A stretch of DNA of 64,000 nt from Nakamurella lactea DSM 19367 (GCF_000426645.1 NZ_AUFT01000005.1:434001-498000), one strand, 5' to 3'. Shown: positions 40,842-50,059, counted from the first letter of the stretch. The notes: a model not told the origin generated them from the sequence alone. Numbers and translations: made by a program.

Positions 40842-43607
40842 TCAGAGCTCGTCGGGCACGGCGCTGCTGGAGGGCTCGGCGCCGGTCAGCGAGGCGATGA
40901 CGTCGTCCAGCTCGTCCGGCTGCACCAGCACGTCCCGGGCCTTGGAACCCTGCGACGGCCCGACGATGCCGCGGGTCTCCATCAGGTCCATCAGCCGGCC
41001 GGCCTTGGCAAAGCCGACCCGCAGCTTGCGCTGCAGCATCGAGGTCGAGCCCAGCTGCGACTCGATCACCTGCTGCACAGCGAGAATCAGCAGATCCAGG
41101 TCGTCGCCGATGTCCGGATCGACGTCACCCTTACCGGGCTCCGCCTTGGCGACGGTCACATCCTGCCGATACTCCGGCTCCGCCTGGGTCTTGGTGAACT
41201 CGACGACCTCGGCGATCTCCTCGTCCGAGACGTAGGCACCCTGGATCCGCACCGGCTTGCCGGCACCCATCGGCAGGTAGAGGCCGTCGCCCATGCCGAT
41301 CAGCTTCTCGGCGCCCGGCTGGTCCAGGATGACCCGGCTGTCGGTCAACGACGACGTCGAGAAGGCAAGCCTGGACGGCACGTTCGTCTTGATCAGACCG
41401 GTGACCACGTCCACCGACGGCCGCTGGGTGGCGAGCACCAGGTGGATGCCGGCGGCCCGCGCCTTCTGGGTGATCCGGACGATGGCGTCCTCGACGTCCC
41501 GCGGGGCCGTCATCATCAGGTCAGCCAGCTCGTCGATGATGCCAAGGATGTAGGGGTACGGCTTGTAGACCCGTTCGGACCCCGGCGGCGTGGTGATGCT
41601 CCCGTTGCGGACCTTCTTGTTGAAGTCGTCGATGTGCCGCACCCCGTGCGTCAGCATGTCCGAATACCGCTGCTCCATCTCCTCGACCAGCCAGGCCAGC
41701 GCGGCCGCGGCCTTCTTCGGCTGGGTGATGATCGGCGTCAGCAGATGCGGAATGCCTTCGTAGGGAGTGAGTTCGACCATCTTCGGGTCGATCAGCACCA
41801 TCCGCACCTCGGCCGGCGTCGCCCGCTGCAGCAGCGATACCAGCATGGAGTTGACGAAGCTGGACTTGCCGGAGCCGGTGGCGCCGGCCACCAGCAGGTG
41901 GGGTGTCTTGGCCAGGTTAGCGGTGACGAAACCGCCCTCGACGTCCTTGCCAAGGCCGATCACCAGCGGGTGCTGATCCTTGCGCGCATCCGGTGCCGCC
42001 AGCACGTCGCCGAGCCGGACCATCTCCCGGTCGCTGTTGGGCACCTCGATACCGACCGCGGACTTGCCGGGGATCGGCGCCAGCAACCGGACGTTGTCGG
42101 TGGCCACCGCGTAGGCGATGTTCCTGGTCAGCGCGGTGATCTTCTCGACCTTGACGCCGGGGCCGAGCTCGACCTCGTACCTGGTGACGGTCGGGCCGCG
42201 GGTGAAGCCGGTGACCGCCGCGTCGACGTTGAACTGCTCGAGCACATTGTCGATCCGCTCGATCATCTCGTCGTTGGCGCTGGACCGCTGCTTCGGCGGG
42301 GCACCGAGTTTGAGAATCTGGCCCGGCGGCAGCTGGTAGGTACCGTCGACCGCGCGATCGAGGGTCAGCTGGGTTGGCTGCTGCACGGGCGGCAGCGTCT
42401 TGTCGGGCACAGCGGGCCGGTCCACCCGGCGGCGCGCGAGCTGCTCGGTCGGCGCCGTCGGTGCGGCCAGGTCGCCGGCGTTGCCCTCGTCGTCGGCGGC
42501 CGGTTTCGGTCGCCACCTCTTGCGGGGCAGCGCCTCGGTGGGTTGTTCGTCGACCGGCAGGTCGACCGCGGTCGCCTGCGCATCGGGATCGTCGTCCGGC
42601 TCGGCCACCCGGCGTCGGGAGGACCGGCGCAGCCGGACGCCCGACAGGTCGGCGTCCGGATCCAGCGCCACCGTGCCACCGTCCAGGTAGCCGTCATGAT
42701 CGCCCTGGTCGTAGACGTCGTCGCCGTCGTTCGGACGGCCGGCGCCGAGCCATTCCCGCACCCGGCCGGGCAGCTCGACCAGCGGGATCCCGGAGATCAC
42801 CAGTAGCCCGTAGATGCTCAGCAGCACGAGCACCAGGATCGCCGGGACCGTCGTCAGACCTGCATAGAGCGGATGCCCGAGCAGCCAGCCGAGGGTGCCG
42901 CCGGCCGATTTGCGGGCCGCGACCGAGTCGACGGCATCGGCGGCCTTCAGGTCGGCCTCGTGCGCGACCTGCAGGATTCCGGTCACGCCCAGCGTCAGCG
43001 CCGCCGAACCGACCAGCCGCGGCACCGTTCGCCGTTGCCGGTCGCCGGAGCGCATCAGCACGATCGCCGGGATCAACAGCAGCACCGGCAGCACCACGGC
43101 CACCGCGCCGACCCAGACCCGGGCGACGTCGTCGACCAGCTCGCCGACCGGTCCGGCCGCGTGGAACCAGCTGCCGATCGCGCAGACCAACGCGACCGCA
43201 ATCAGGGCCAGCGCAACGCCGTCCCGGTGATGCGCGGAGTCCATGGTGCGGGCGGCACCCGCGCCGCGGCCGAGTGCCCGGACCAGGCCCCCGATGCCCT
43301 TGGCGATCAGCCGCCAGAACGCGGCGATCGCCCGACCGATGGCGCTCATGCTGCGACCGAAGGCACCCTGCTTCTTGGCAGCGCTTTTCTTGGCTGCCGG
43401 CCGTGATGTCGTCTTGGTCGCCCTGGTGGAACTGCTGCGCCGCTGCGGCGTGCTGGATCGCTTGGCCGACCCGCCGGCTGCGCTGCGGCCACGGGACGTC
43501 GCTGTTGTCTTCGCCGTGCTGCTGCGTCCACCGGAACGCCCGGCCTGCGCGCGGCCGCTCGGCGACCCCGAACGAGGACGTGCGGGCGTGGACGACTTAC
43601 CTGGCAT
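40842..43607 (-). CDS. ftsK: DNA translocase FtsK/SpoIIIE
   Basis: A 921-residue FtsK. A basic, Ser/Thr-rich N-terminal tail of about 90 residues precedes four membrane segments (about residues 125-265), then an acidic/proline linker. The motor has Walker A VAGATGSGKSSFVNSML, VDEVVDL-type strand LGIIDELADLMM, and TQRPSVDVVTGLIKTNVPSR. The C-terminal gamma winged helix contains LRVGFAKAGRLMDLMETRGI. It pumps chromosomal DNA at the division septum. The ATG at 43607 has TAGCGT seven bases upstream and no ribosome site, suggesting a leaderless mRNA; the open frame extends to 43652. Confidence 0.95.
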   Translation of the reverse strand: MPGKSSTPARPRSGSPSGRAQAGRSGGRSSTAKTTATSRGRSAAGGSAKRSSTPQRRSSSTRATKTTSRPAAKKSAAKKQGAFGRSMSAIGRAIAAFWRLIAKGIGGLVRALGRGAGAARTMDSAHHRDGVALALIAVALVCAIGSWFHAAGPVGELVDDVARVWVGAVAVVLPVLLLIPAIVLMRSGDRQRRTVPRLVGSAALTLGVTGILQVAHEADLKAADAVDSVAARKSAGGTLGWLLGHPLYAGLTTVPAILVLVLLSIYGLLVISGIPLVELPGRVREWLGAGRPNDGDDVYDQGDHDGYLDGGTVALDPDADLSGVRLRRSSRRRVAEPDDDPDAQATAVDLPVDEQPTEALPRKRWRPKPAADDEGNAGDLAAPTAPTEQLARRRVDRPAVPDKTLPPVQQPTQLTLDRAVDGTYQLPPGQILKLGAPPKQRSSANDEMIERIDNVLEQFNVDAAVTGFTRGPTVTRYEVELGPGVKVEKITALTRNIAYAVATDNVRLLAPIPGKSAVGIEVPNSDREMVRLGDVLAAPDARKDQHPLVIGLGKDVEGGFVTANLAKTPHLLVAGATGSGKSSFVNSMLVSLLQRATPAEVRMVLIDPKMVELTPYEGIPHLLTPIITQPKKAAAALAWLVEEMEQRYSDMLTHGVRHIDDFNKKVRNGSITTPPGSERVYKPYPYILGIIDELADLMMTAPRDVEDAIVRITQKARAAGIHLVLATQRPSVDVVTGLIKTNVPSRLAFSTSSLTDSRVILDQPGAEKLIGMGDGLYLPMGAGKPVRIQGAYVSDEEIAEVVEFTKTQAEPEYRQDVTVAKAEPGKGDVDPDIGDDLDLLILAVQQVIESQLGSTSMLQRKLRVGFAKAGRLMDLMETRGIVGPSQGSKARDVLVQPDELDDVIASLTGAEPSSSAVPDEL

Positions 43608-43620
43608 GGTTGTCACGCTA
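43608..43620 (-). promoter_or_regulatory. -10 box just before ftsK start (leaderless candidate)
   Basis: On the minus strand TAGCGT (43620-43615) is followed by seven bases and then the ATG at 43607. This spacing would start the mRNA at or one base before the ATG. No ribosome-binding site is present. Confidence 0.4.
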
Positions 43621-43760
43621 GTCGCTCGAGTCCCATGGTTACCAGCTGCCACACCGCCCAGCTGCTGGGCCGCACGTGCGGCGAACGGTCGTCAGGCCTG
43701 CGGCAGCCACGTCACCTCGATCCGCGAACCCGTCGGGCGGGGTGTAACGTCCACGCATTC

Positions 43761-44042
43761 ATGAAGGTCAGCAGAAGGCGTCACTACGAACCCGGCGAGG
43801 ACAGCAAGAGCGCTATCGGCCCTGGCTGGGTTTTGCCTGCAGCTGTCGTCAATGATGCGGTGCATATCTTTCCTGTGGGCGAAAGAACGTGGAACGCGGT
43901 GCACCGGCGAGGCAGCGTGGCCGACGAATTGCGGTCGTTCTCTACACTCGACGCCGCAACGAGCTGGGCAGCCAGCCTTGGCGGATCAGCGATCTTCGTT
44001 GATCGAAATGGAGATCGACAGTTCACTCGTTTCACCGAGTAG
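43761..44042 (+). CDS. Small DUF2188-like protein of atypical composition
   Basis: A 93-residue protein. The pattern VHIFPVGERTWNAVHRRGS, FSTLDAATSWAASLG and SAIFVDRNGDRQ resembles the beta-beta-alpha-beta layout of DUF2188 proteins; this is a tentative match by eye. Its GC content is clearly below its neighbours (high 50s % by eye), and it uses codons rare in this genome such as AGA, TTT and AAT, suggesting recent transfer. The ATG at 43761 lacks a ribosome site; TAACGT at 43745-43750 could be a -10 box for a near-leaderless mRNA. Confidence 0.55.
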   Translation: MKVSRRRHYEPGEDSKSAIGPGWVLPAAVVNDAVHIFPVGERTWNAVHRRGSVADELRSFSTLDAATSWAASLGGSAIFVDRNGDRQFTRFTE

Positions 44043-44090
44043 CCGGCGGCCAGTGCGCTTGGCCGATCTCGCATTTTGAGGAGGCCGCCG

Positions 44091-44450
44091 TCAGCCCCGG
44101 GGTCCGCCGCCGGCGTCCACCTCGCCGTTGGAATCGACATCGTGCACGGCGATCACCGCGTCGAGGGGCAGCGGACCGTACAGGTGCGGGAACAGCTCGG
44201 TGCCGCCGGAGGTGTTCTCGTCGACCAGATCGGTCAGGTCGTCCGGATCGACGGTCAACAGCACCACCGGCTGCGTCTCCGCCGTCCAGAACCGCTGCCA
44301 GACCCCGGCCCGTTGACCGGCGTAACAGAAATGGATGAAGCCCTGGTCGGCCAGCGTCATCCCCCGTCCGGAGATGCGGTGCTCCCCCGCCGCCGAGGAC
44401 GCTTCCCAATCGGCGGCGGTCGTGTAGTGGTACAGATACCGGTCAGACAT
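44091..44450 (-). CDS. DUF952 family protein
   Basis: A 119-residue DUF952 protein: YLYHYTTAADWEAS, then GFIHFCYAGQRAGVWQRFW, VVLLTVDPDDL, and ELFPHLYGPLPLDAVIAVHD. The fold is related to ADP-ribosyl-transfer or glutathione-related small enzymes in annotation, but no function is established. Its ATG overlaps the rnj 3' end by 8 bases, so it probably belongs to the dapA-rnj operon. Confidence 0.88.
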   Translation of the reverse strand: MSDRYLYHYTTAADWEASSAAGEHRISGRGMTLADQGFIHFCYAGQRAGVWQRFWTAETQPVVLLTVDPDDLTDLVDENTSGGTELFPHLYGPLPLDAVIAVHDVDSNGEVDAGGGPRG

Positions 44451-46134
44451 CGATCACGGTCGGCACGATCATCGGCCGGCGCCGGTAGGTGTCGGCGACC
44501 CAACGCCCGACCACCCGGCGCACCGCCTGGGCGACCCGGTGCGGGTCGGTGATCCCGTCAGCCTCGGTCCGGGCCAGCTCGGCCTCCACCAGCGGGACCA
44601 CGGCGTCCAGCGCCTTCGGGTCGTCGGAGAAGCCCCGGCCGGACAGCGTCGGGGCGGCCTTGGCCCGGCCGGTGTGCGAATCGATGGCGACCACGATGGA
44701 GATGAAGCCGCCCTCGCCGAGCACCAGCCGGTCGGACAAGGTGTTCTCGCCGACGTCGCCGACGGCGTTGCCGTCGACGTAGACCATGCCGACCTCGACG
44801 TGCCCGACGATCTTCGCCCGGCCGTTCGCCAGATCGACGACGGTGCCGTTGGGTGCCAGCACCACCCGGTCGGATCCCACGCCGGTCCGCACCGCCAGCT
44901 CGGCGTTGGCCCGCAGGTGGCGCCACTCGCCGTGGATCGGCATCACGTTGCGCGGCTTCACCGCGTTGAACAGGAACAGCAGCTCGCCGGCGGCCGCGTG
45001 TCCGGAGACGTGCACCTTGGCGCTGCCCTGGTGGATCACGTTCACCCCGACCCTGGACAGCTCGTTGATCACGGTGAACACGCTGGTCTCGTTGCCGGGA
45101 ATCATCGACGACGCCAGGATCACCGTGTCGCCGTGCTGCAGTTCGACGGAGCGATGCTCGCCGCGGGACATCCGGGACAGTGCCGACAGCGGCTCGCCCT
45201 GCGATCCGGTGGAGATCAGCAAGACCTTCTCCGGCGGCAGGTCCAGCACCTTGTCCAGGTTGCGGATCAGCCCGTCCGGCACCTGCAGCAGCCCGAGTTC
45301 CTGGGCGATCTGCATGTTCCGCACCATTGACCGGCCGACGAACGAGACCTTGCGACCGTACTTGTGGGCGGCGTCCAGCATCTGCTGCACCCGGTGCACG
45401 TGCGAGGCGAACGACGCCACGATCACCCGCTGCGGGGCGGACCGGATGTAGTTGTCCAGTACCGGTCCGATTTCCCGCTCGGAGGGCACGAACCCGGGCA
45501 CCTCGGCATTGGTCGAGTCGACGCAGAACAGGTCGACGCCCTCGGCACCGAACCGGGCGAAGCCGGCCAGGTCGGTGAGCCGGCCGTCCAGCGGCAACTG
45601 ATCGAGCTTGATGTCGCCGGTGTGCAGCACGGTGGCCGCCTTGGTGCGGATGCCGACGGCGAGCGCATCCGGGATGGAGTGGTTGACGGCGAAGAACTCC
45701 AGATCGAACGCGCCGACCTTGAACCGGTCGGTCTCCTTCACCACCCGCAGGTTCGGCTTGATCCGGTGTTCCTTGCACTTGGCGGCGATCAGCGCCAGCG
45801 AGAATTGGGCGCCGATCACCGGGAGGTCCCGGCGCAGCCGGAGCAGCCAGGGCAGGGCGCCGATGTGATCCTCGTGACCGTGGGTGATCACGACGGCCTC
45901 GATGTCCTCGATCCGGTCCTCGACCAGCCGCAGGTCCGGCAGGATCAGGTCAACGCCGGGCTGTCCGTCTTCCGGGAACAGCACGCCGCAGTCGACGATC
46001 AGCAACCGGCCGTCGAGCTCGTAGACGGTCATGTTACGGCCGATTTCGGTGATCCCACCAAGGGCGACCACCCGCAAGGTGCCCGGCCGCAGCGGCGGCG
46101 GCGCAAGTTCGGCAATGCTGTTCTGGCTGGTCAC
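44443..46134 (-). CDS. rnj: Ribonuclease J
   Basis: A 563-residue metallo-beta-lactamase/beta-CASP RNase. The metal motif THGHEDHIG is at about residues 84-92, with VLHTGDIKLD and the beta-CASP DSTNAE, ISTGSQGEPLSALSRMS, HVSGHAAAGEL and MPIHGEWRHLRAN further on. It has 5'-to-3' exonuclease and endonuclease activity in mRNA and rRNA processing. The GTG at 46134 overlaps the dapA stop (GTGA). The dapA-rnj order is conserved in actinobacteria. Confidence 0.95.
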   Translation of the reverse strand: MTSQNSIAELAPPPLRPGTLRVVALGGITEIGRNMTVYELDGRLLIVDCGVLFPEDGQPGVDLILPDLRLVEDRIEDIEAVVITHGHEDHIGALPWLLRLRRDLPVIGAQFSLALIAAKCKEHRIKPNLRVVKETDRFKVGAFDLEFFAVNHSIPDALAVGIRTKAATVLHTGDIKLDQLPLDGRLTDLAGFARFGAEGVDLFCVDSTNAEVPGFVPSEREIGPVLDNYIRSAPQRVIVASFASHVHRVQQMLDAAHKYGRKVSFVGRSMVRNMQIAQELGLLQVPDGLIRNLDKVLDLPPEKVLLISTGSQGEPLSALSRMSRGEHRSVELQHGDTVILASSMIPGNETSVFTVINELSRVGVNVIHQGSAKVHVSGHAAAGELLFLFNAVKPRNVMPIHGEWRHLRANAELAVRTGVGSDRVVLAPNGTVVDLANGRAKIVGHVEVGMVYVDGNAVGDVGENTLSDRLVLGEGGFISIVVAIDSHTGRAKAAPTLSGRGFSDDPKALDAVVPLVEAELARTEADGITDPHRVAQAVRRVVGRWVADTYRRRPMIVPTVIDV

Positions 46135-47099
46135 GTAGTTGCGTCCGATCCGGGGATGACGAGGGTGTCGAGCGGGGCGAGTTCGGACAGATCGGTGGCG
46201 ATCTGCGCGGCCTGCTCGGCGGTGGCGGGAACCTGTGGGAGTCGCGGGGTGCCGGTGTCGAAGCCGGCCTGGGCGAGCGCGGTCCTGGCGAACACCAAAC
46301 CGGCGCCGCCACCGGTCCGGCCCATCGCACGATGTACCGGCATCAACGCCAGATGGATCCGCCGGGCGGTCGCCAGGTCGCCGGCGTTGGCGGCATCCAC
46401 CAGGGCCTTGACGTGCGGCCCGACGACGTGCGCGATGATCGAGACGATGCCGACGGCTCCGACGCTGATCCACGGCAGGGTGAGCGGGTCGTCGCCCGAG
46501 TAGTAGACGAGGTCGGTGGCGGCGATCACCTCGGAGCCGGCCTGCAGATCACCCTTGGCATCCTTGACCGCGACGATCCGTGGGTGCTCGGCCAGCTTCT
46601 TCAGCGTGTCCGGGGCGATCGCCACCACCGAGCGCGGCGGGATGTCGTACAGCATGATCGGCAGCCCGGTGGCGTCGGCGACCGCGGTGAAGTGCGCGAG
46701 CAGGCCGGCCTGCTGCGGCCGGGAGTAGTACGGGGTGACGAGCAATCCGCCGTGCGCGCCGGCCTGCTCGGCCTGACGGGCCAGCTCGATCGAGTGCGCC
46801 GTGTCGTAGGTGCCGATCCCGGAGATGACGGTCGCCCGCTCCCCGACCGCTTCCACGGTGGCCCGGATGATGTCGACTTTCTCGGCGTCGGTGGTGGTCG
46901 GCGACTCGCCGGTGGTGCCGTTGACCACCAGGCCGTTGTTGCCGGCGTCGACCAGCCGGACCGCGAGCTCACCGACCTTGTCCAGGTCGACCGCGCCGCC
47001 GGCGTCGAACGGGGTGACCATGGCGGTGAGGGTGGTCCCGAACGGGCGGCCAGGCATTCCGGCAGGCCCGGCAACGACCCCGGAAGCGTGAGAACTCAT
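46131..47099 (-). CDS. dapA: 4-hydroxy-tetrahydrodipicolinate synthase
   Basis: A 322-residue aldolase. It shows GTTLTAMVTPFDAGGAVDLD, VVNGTTGESPTTTD, the tyrosine in GLPIMLYDIPPRS and the Schiff-base lysine in RIVAVKDAKGDL, then YYSGDD. It condenses pyruvate with aspartate semialdehyde in the lysine/diaminopimelate pathway; dapB lies at 56739-57494. The ATG at 47099 has TAGGTT seven bases upstream, fitting a leaderless start. The open frame upstream is not supported. Confidence 0.95.
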   Translation of the reverse strand: MSSHASGVVAGPAGMPGRPFGTTLTAMVTPFDAGGAVDLDKVGELAVRLVDAGNNGLVVNGTTGESPTTTDAEKVDIIRATVEAVGERATVISGIGTYDTAHSIELARQAEQAGAHGGLLVTPYYSRPQQAGLLAHFTAVADATGLPIMLYDIPPRSVVAIAPDTLKKLAEHPRIVAVKDAKGDLQAGSEVIAATDLVYYSGDDPLTLPWISVGAVGIVSIIAHVVGPHVKALVDAANAGDLATARRIHLALMPVHRAMGRTGGGAGLVFARTALAQAGFDTGTPRLPQVPATAEQAAQIATDLSELAPLDTLVIPGSDATT

Positions 47100-47112
47100 G
47101 GCGCTCAACCTA
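47100..47112 (-). promoter_or_regulatory. -10 box just before dapA start (leaderless candidate)
   Basis: TAGGTT (47112-47107, minus strand) is separated from the ATG at 47099 by seven bases, with no ribosome site between. The transcript is predicted to start at or next to the ATG. Confidence 0.45.
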
Positions 47113-47222
47113 CCGTCGGGCGCGTGGACACGACACCAACGGCACTGCCAGGATGACGGGGAATCCTGCCGTTCCTCTGCCGAACCCATCTGCCGCACCA
47201 CCATGCATCCGGAGGCCCCGAG

Positions 47223-48371
47223 TTGACTACCGATCTACTGGCCCGCGCTACCGACGCACTTCCCACGCTGATGCACGACCTGGAACGGCTGGTGACCTGC
47301 GAATCGCCGACGGCGGACCTCGCCGCAGTAGCGGCGGGCGCGAACCTGGTGGATGTGATGGGCGCCGGCTATCTGGGATCGGCCGCGGAACGGATCGTGG
47401 TGGACGGTCGGACCCACTTGCGCTGGCGGCTCGGCGGCGACACCGGTCCGCGAGTCCTGATCGTCTGCCATCAGGACACGGTCTGGCCGATCGGCACCCT
47501 GCAGCGGCTGCCATTCAGGGTCGAAGACGGGATCGTTTACGGCCCAGGGTGTTTCGACATGAAGACCGGCCTGGCCATGGCGTTTCACGCGCTCCGACTG
47601 CTCGGCGCGCCGCAGACTCTGCCTTCGGTGACGCTGCTGGTGACGGGCGATGAGGAGATCGGCTCCCCGACCTCGCGGCAACTGATCGAGGACGAGGCGC
47701 GGCAGTCGAGCGCTGCCTTCGTGCTGGAGGCCAGCGGCAACGGCGGCGCGCTGAAGACCGGCCGCAAGGGTGTGTCGCTGTTCCGGGTGAGCGCCTTCGG
47801 GCGGGCATCGCACGCCGGACTGGAGCCGGAGAAGGGCCTGAACGCGGCCGTGGAGATCGCCGGTCAGGTCCTGGCGATCAACGGACTCGGCGATCCCGCG
47901 GCCGGGACCAGCGTGGTGCCGTCGGTGTTGTCGGCCGGAACCACCTCCAATACCGTGCCGGCGGCCGCCACGCTGATGGTCGATTCGCGGGCCTGGACGG
48001 TCGCCGAACAGCAGCGGGTGCAGGCGGCGATGACGTCGCTGCAGCCGACGGTGCCCGGCGCACGGGTCGAGGTGACCGGCGGGATCAACCGGCCGCCGAT
48101 GGAGCCCGCCGGCAGTCAAACCCTGTTCGCCCTGGCCGAGGAGCTGAGCTCACAGATCGGATCCGGTGCTCTGCAACAGATCTCGGTCGGCGGCGGGTCT
48201 GACGGGAACTTCACGGCCGGTGTCGGTTGCCCGACCCTTGACGGGATGGGCGCGGTGGGCGGCGGTGCGCACGCCGACAGCGAGCACGTGATCGTCGAGG
48301 AGATCCCGCGCCGGACGGCGCTGCTCGCCGGCCTGATCGATGCGGTGTGTTCGGGTGCCGCTGTCCGATAA
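47223..48371 (+). CDS. M20 family metallopeptidase (glutamate carboxypeptidase-like)
   Basis: A 382-residue M20 enzyme with the two-zinc ligand set: LIVCHQDTVWP, GPGCFDMKTGLA, VTGDEEIGSP, and the late histidine in GAVGGGAHADSEHV. The dimerisation domain lies at about residues 175-290. It would hydrolyse peptides or N-acyl amino acids; the substrate is unknown. The start is a TTG with GGAGG upstream. It overlaps the next gene by 32 bases and is divergent from dapA. Confidence 0.88.
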   Translation: MTTDLLARATDALPTLMHDLERLVTCESPTADLAAVAAGANLVDVMGAGYLGSAAERIVVDGRTHLRWRLGGDTGPRVLIVCHQDTVWPIGTLQRLPFRVEDGIVYGPGCFDMKTGLAMAFHALRLLGAPQTLPSVTLLVTGDEEIGSPTSRQLIEDEARQSSAAFVLEASGNGGALKTGRKGVSLFRVSAFGRASHAGLEPEKGLNAAVEIAGQVLAINGLGDPAAGTSVVPSVLSAGTTSNTVPAAATLMVDSRAWTVAEQQRVQAAMTSLQPTVPGARVEVTGGINRPPMEPAGSQTLFALAEELSSQIGSGALQQISVGGGSDGNFTAGVGCPTLDGMGAVGGGAHADSEHVIVEEIPRRTALLAGLIDAVCSGAAVR

Positions 48372-49230
48372 CCGGGTGGCCGAAGCGCTGGCCGCCGGTC
48401 TGCCGGGCTATCGGCCGGAATCGGTGCGCCCGCTGGATTCTGGATCCGACCACGACGTGTACGTCGTCGACGGCACGCTGCTGATCCGATTCGGCCGGGA
48501 CGGTGCCGGCTCGCCGGAACCGGAGGCTTCACTGCTCCGGCGGCTGGGCGGACTGCTCACCGTCCCGGTGCCGCAGCCGGTGTTCAGCGACGAACGCACC
48601 GGTGCGCTGGCCTGTCGCCTGCTGCCCGGGACACCGCTACTCTCGATCGCGCGGGACATCCGGAACGAATGGCGGGCCGGCGTGGGCGCAGCACTTGGCA
48701 CGATGTTGGCCGACCTGCACCAGCTGACCACGGACGATCTCGGAGGCTGTCCGGTGGACGGCGCGCCGCCGGCCGAGAGCCTGGCCGATGCCATTCGCTC
48801 GTTCGCCGAGATCTCTACGGACGTTCCGGCAGGTCTCCGCGGGGCGATGGCGGATTTCCTGGACTCGCGGCCACCGCCGCCGGGACCGAAAGTGTTCTCG
48901 CACAACGATCTCGGCATCGAGCACGTCCTGGTCGAGCCGGCGACCGGCTCCATCACCGGGATCATCGACTGGTCCGACGCCGCGATGTGCGACCCGGCCC
49001 GAGACTTCGGCCTGCTGTTGCGCGACCTCGGAGATGACGCCTTGGAGCGCGCCTACCGCAGCTATCGGCGGACCGGCGGCCCGATCGACGTCGACCAGCA
49101 GTTCCGCACGCGGTGCCTGTTCCACGCCCGTTGCGCCCTGCTGGAGGATTGGGCATACGGGCGCGATACCGGGCGCAGCGACTACATCGACAAGTCCCGG
49201 GACGCGGCTGCAGCTCTGTTCGCGCCCTGA
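48340..49230 (+). CDS. APH-family phosphotransferase
   Basis: A 296-residue kinase of the aminoglycoside phosphotransferase fold. It shows SGSDHDVYVVDGTLLIRFGR for nucleotide binding, the catalytic loop KVFSHNDLGIEHVLVEP and the metal motif ITGIIDWSDAAMCDPARDFG. The loop has His where many APH enzymes have Asn (HNDLGIEH). The substrate may be a small molecule or a sugar; resistance is not implied. Start at 48340 (ATG) is uncertain; GTG 48355 is an alternative. It is probably co-transcribed with the M20 gene. Confidence 0.82.
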   Translation: MRCVRVPLSDNRVAEALAAGLPGYRPESVRPLDSGSDHDVYVVDGTLLIRFGRDGAGSPEPEASLLRRLGGLLTVPVPQPVFSDERTGALACRLLPGTPLLSIARDIRNEWRAGVGAALGTMLADLHQLTTDDLGGCPVDGAPPAESLADAIRSFAEISTDVPAGLRGAMADFLDSRPPPPGPKVFSHNDLGIEHVLVEPATGSITGIIDWSDAAMCDPARDFGLLLRDLGDDALERAYRSYRRTGGPIDVDQQFRTRCLFHARCALLEDWAYGRDTGRSDYIDKSRDAAAALFAP

Positions 49231-49251
49231 CCTGCCTGGCTCCGCGCCGGG

Positions 49252-49908
49252 CTACAGACCGCCCCGGGCCGCGACGACGGCCGCGACGGCGGATTCGTCA
49301 CCGTTGAGCTGCACCCGACAGGCGTCCCTGCCCGCGACCCAGAGCACGATCTCCCCCGGATCGCCGGCGACGGTGACCACGGAGGCCGCTGTCCCGTCCG
49401 ACCCGGACGGCTTCTTCAGCACCACCGACCGCCCGTCGGGCAGCTGTGCCGTCAGCCCGGCGGGCAGCCGCCGCACCATCATCCGCATCATCGACGACTC
49501 GACCAGTGCGGTCAGGGCCGCGACGACGTCGTCGTCCAGCAGCCGCGGCTCCCAGCCGTCGACCCCGCGGCGGGCGTCTTCGTGGTGGATGAAGAACTCC
49601 GAGCCGTTGGTCAGCTCGTCCAACTTGCCCCAGCCCATCGGATTCCACGGCGGCGGACCCGATCGCAGCAGCGCGACCTGATCGGCCCACGGCCGATCCC
49701 GGTACTGGCCGGTGACCGATTTCAGGTGCCCGGCCAGCGGTTTGACGAACATCCCGGCCGATGCGTCGATCCGCCGCTCCCGCACCAACAGGTGGGCCAG
49801 CAGGTCGCCGGTGTCCCAGCCCTCGCACAGCGTCGGGACGTCCGGTCCGAGTTTGTCGAAAAGGTCGGCCAGCGCCTGTCGTTCGGTGCGGGCCAGATTC
49901 GCGGTCAT
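49252..49908 (-). CDS. TIGR03085-like metal-binding protein (DinB/maleylpyruvate isomerase fold)
   Basis: A 218-residue protein with the pattern of TIGR03085: RTERQALADLFDKLGPDVPT, LCEGWDTGDLLAHLLVRERR, and NGSEFFIHHEDARRGVDGWE. The histidines of LAHL and FFIHHED are the likely metal ligands. The family is DinB/MDMPI-like and of unknown biochemical role. The ATG at 49908 has TAGGTT exactly six bases upstream and no ribosome site, giving a predicted leaderless mRNA. Confidence 0.82.
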   Translation of the reverse strand: MTANLARTERQALADLFDKLGPDVPTLCEGWDTGDLLAHLLVRERRIDASAGMFVKPLAGHLKSVTGQYRDRPWADQVALLRSGPPPWNPMGWGKLDELTNGSEFFIHHEDARRGVDGWEPRLLDDDVVAALTALVESSMMRMMVRRLPAGLTAQLPDGRSVVLKKPSGSDGTAASVVTVAGDPGEIVLWVAGRDACRVQLNGDESAVAAVVAARGGL

Positions 49909-49920
49909 CAACCGAACCTA
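49909..49920 (-). promoter_or_regulatory. -10 box before the TIGR03085-like gene (leaderless)
   Basis: TAGGTT at 49920-49915 on the minus strand, then six bases, then ATG at 49908. The predicted transcription start is the A of ATG. Confidence 0.5.
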
Positions 49921-49964
49921 CGCCGGGCCCGGCTCTTCCCAACTCGGCTGCTGACACCCGCCCC

Positions 49965-50046
49965 GGCGCTTCCCAACTCGGCTACTCCCGTCACTCCCGT
50001 ACCAAATGGCGAAAGTTCGCAAGCGACTGAGATGTTGATAAGCGCC
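49965..50046 (+). repeat. Family A palindromic repeat, copy A3 (82 bp)
   Basis: The element starts GGCGCTT (49965-49971) and ends AAGCGCC (50040-50046). A second box AAGCGAC lies 19 bases inside the right end (50021-50027). It aligns without gaps to A2 at 14175; the last 12 bases are identical and the CTCYCGTCAC and TTCGCAAGC blocks are nearly so. The 5' end (CTTCCCAACTCGGCT) is duplicated 34 bases upstream at 49935. It lies between thyX and the TIGR03085-like gene, 13 bases from the thyX stop. Confidence 0.8.
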
Positions 50047-50059
50047 GCGGCCGGGGGGA

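Noticed and set aside
48340..49230. Aminoglycoside resistance gene
   Set aside because: The APH fold is shared by many small-molecule kinases; coupling to an M20 peptidase and the HNDLGIEH loop give no support for a resistance role.
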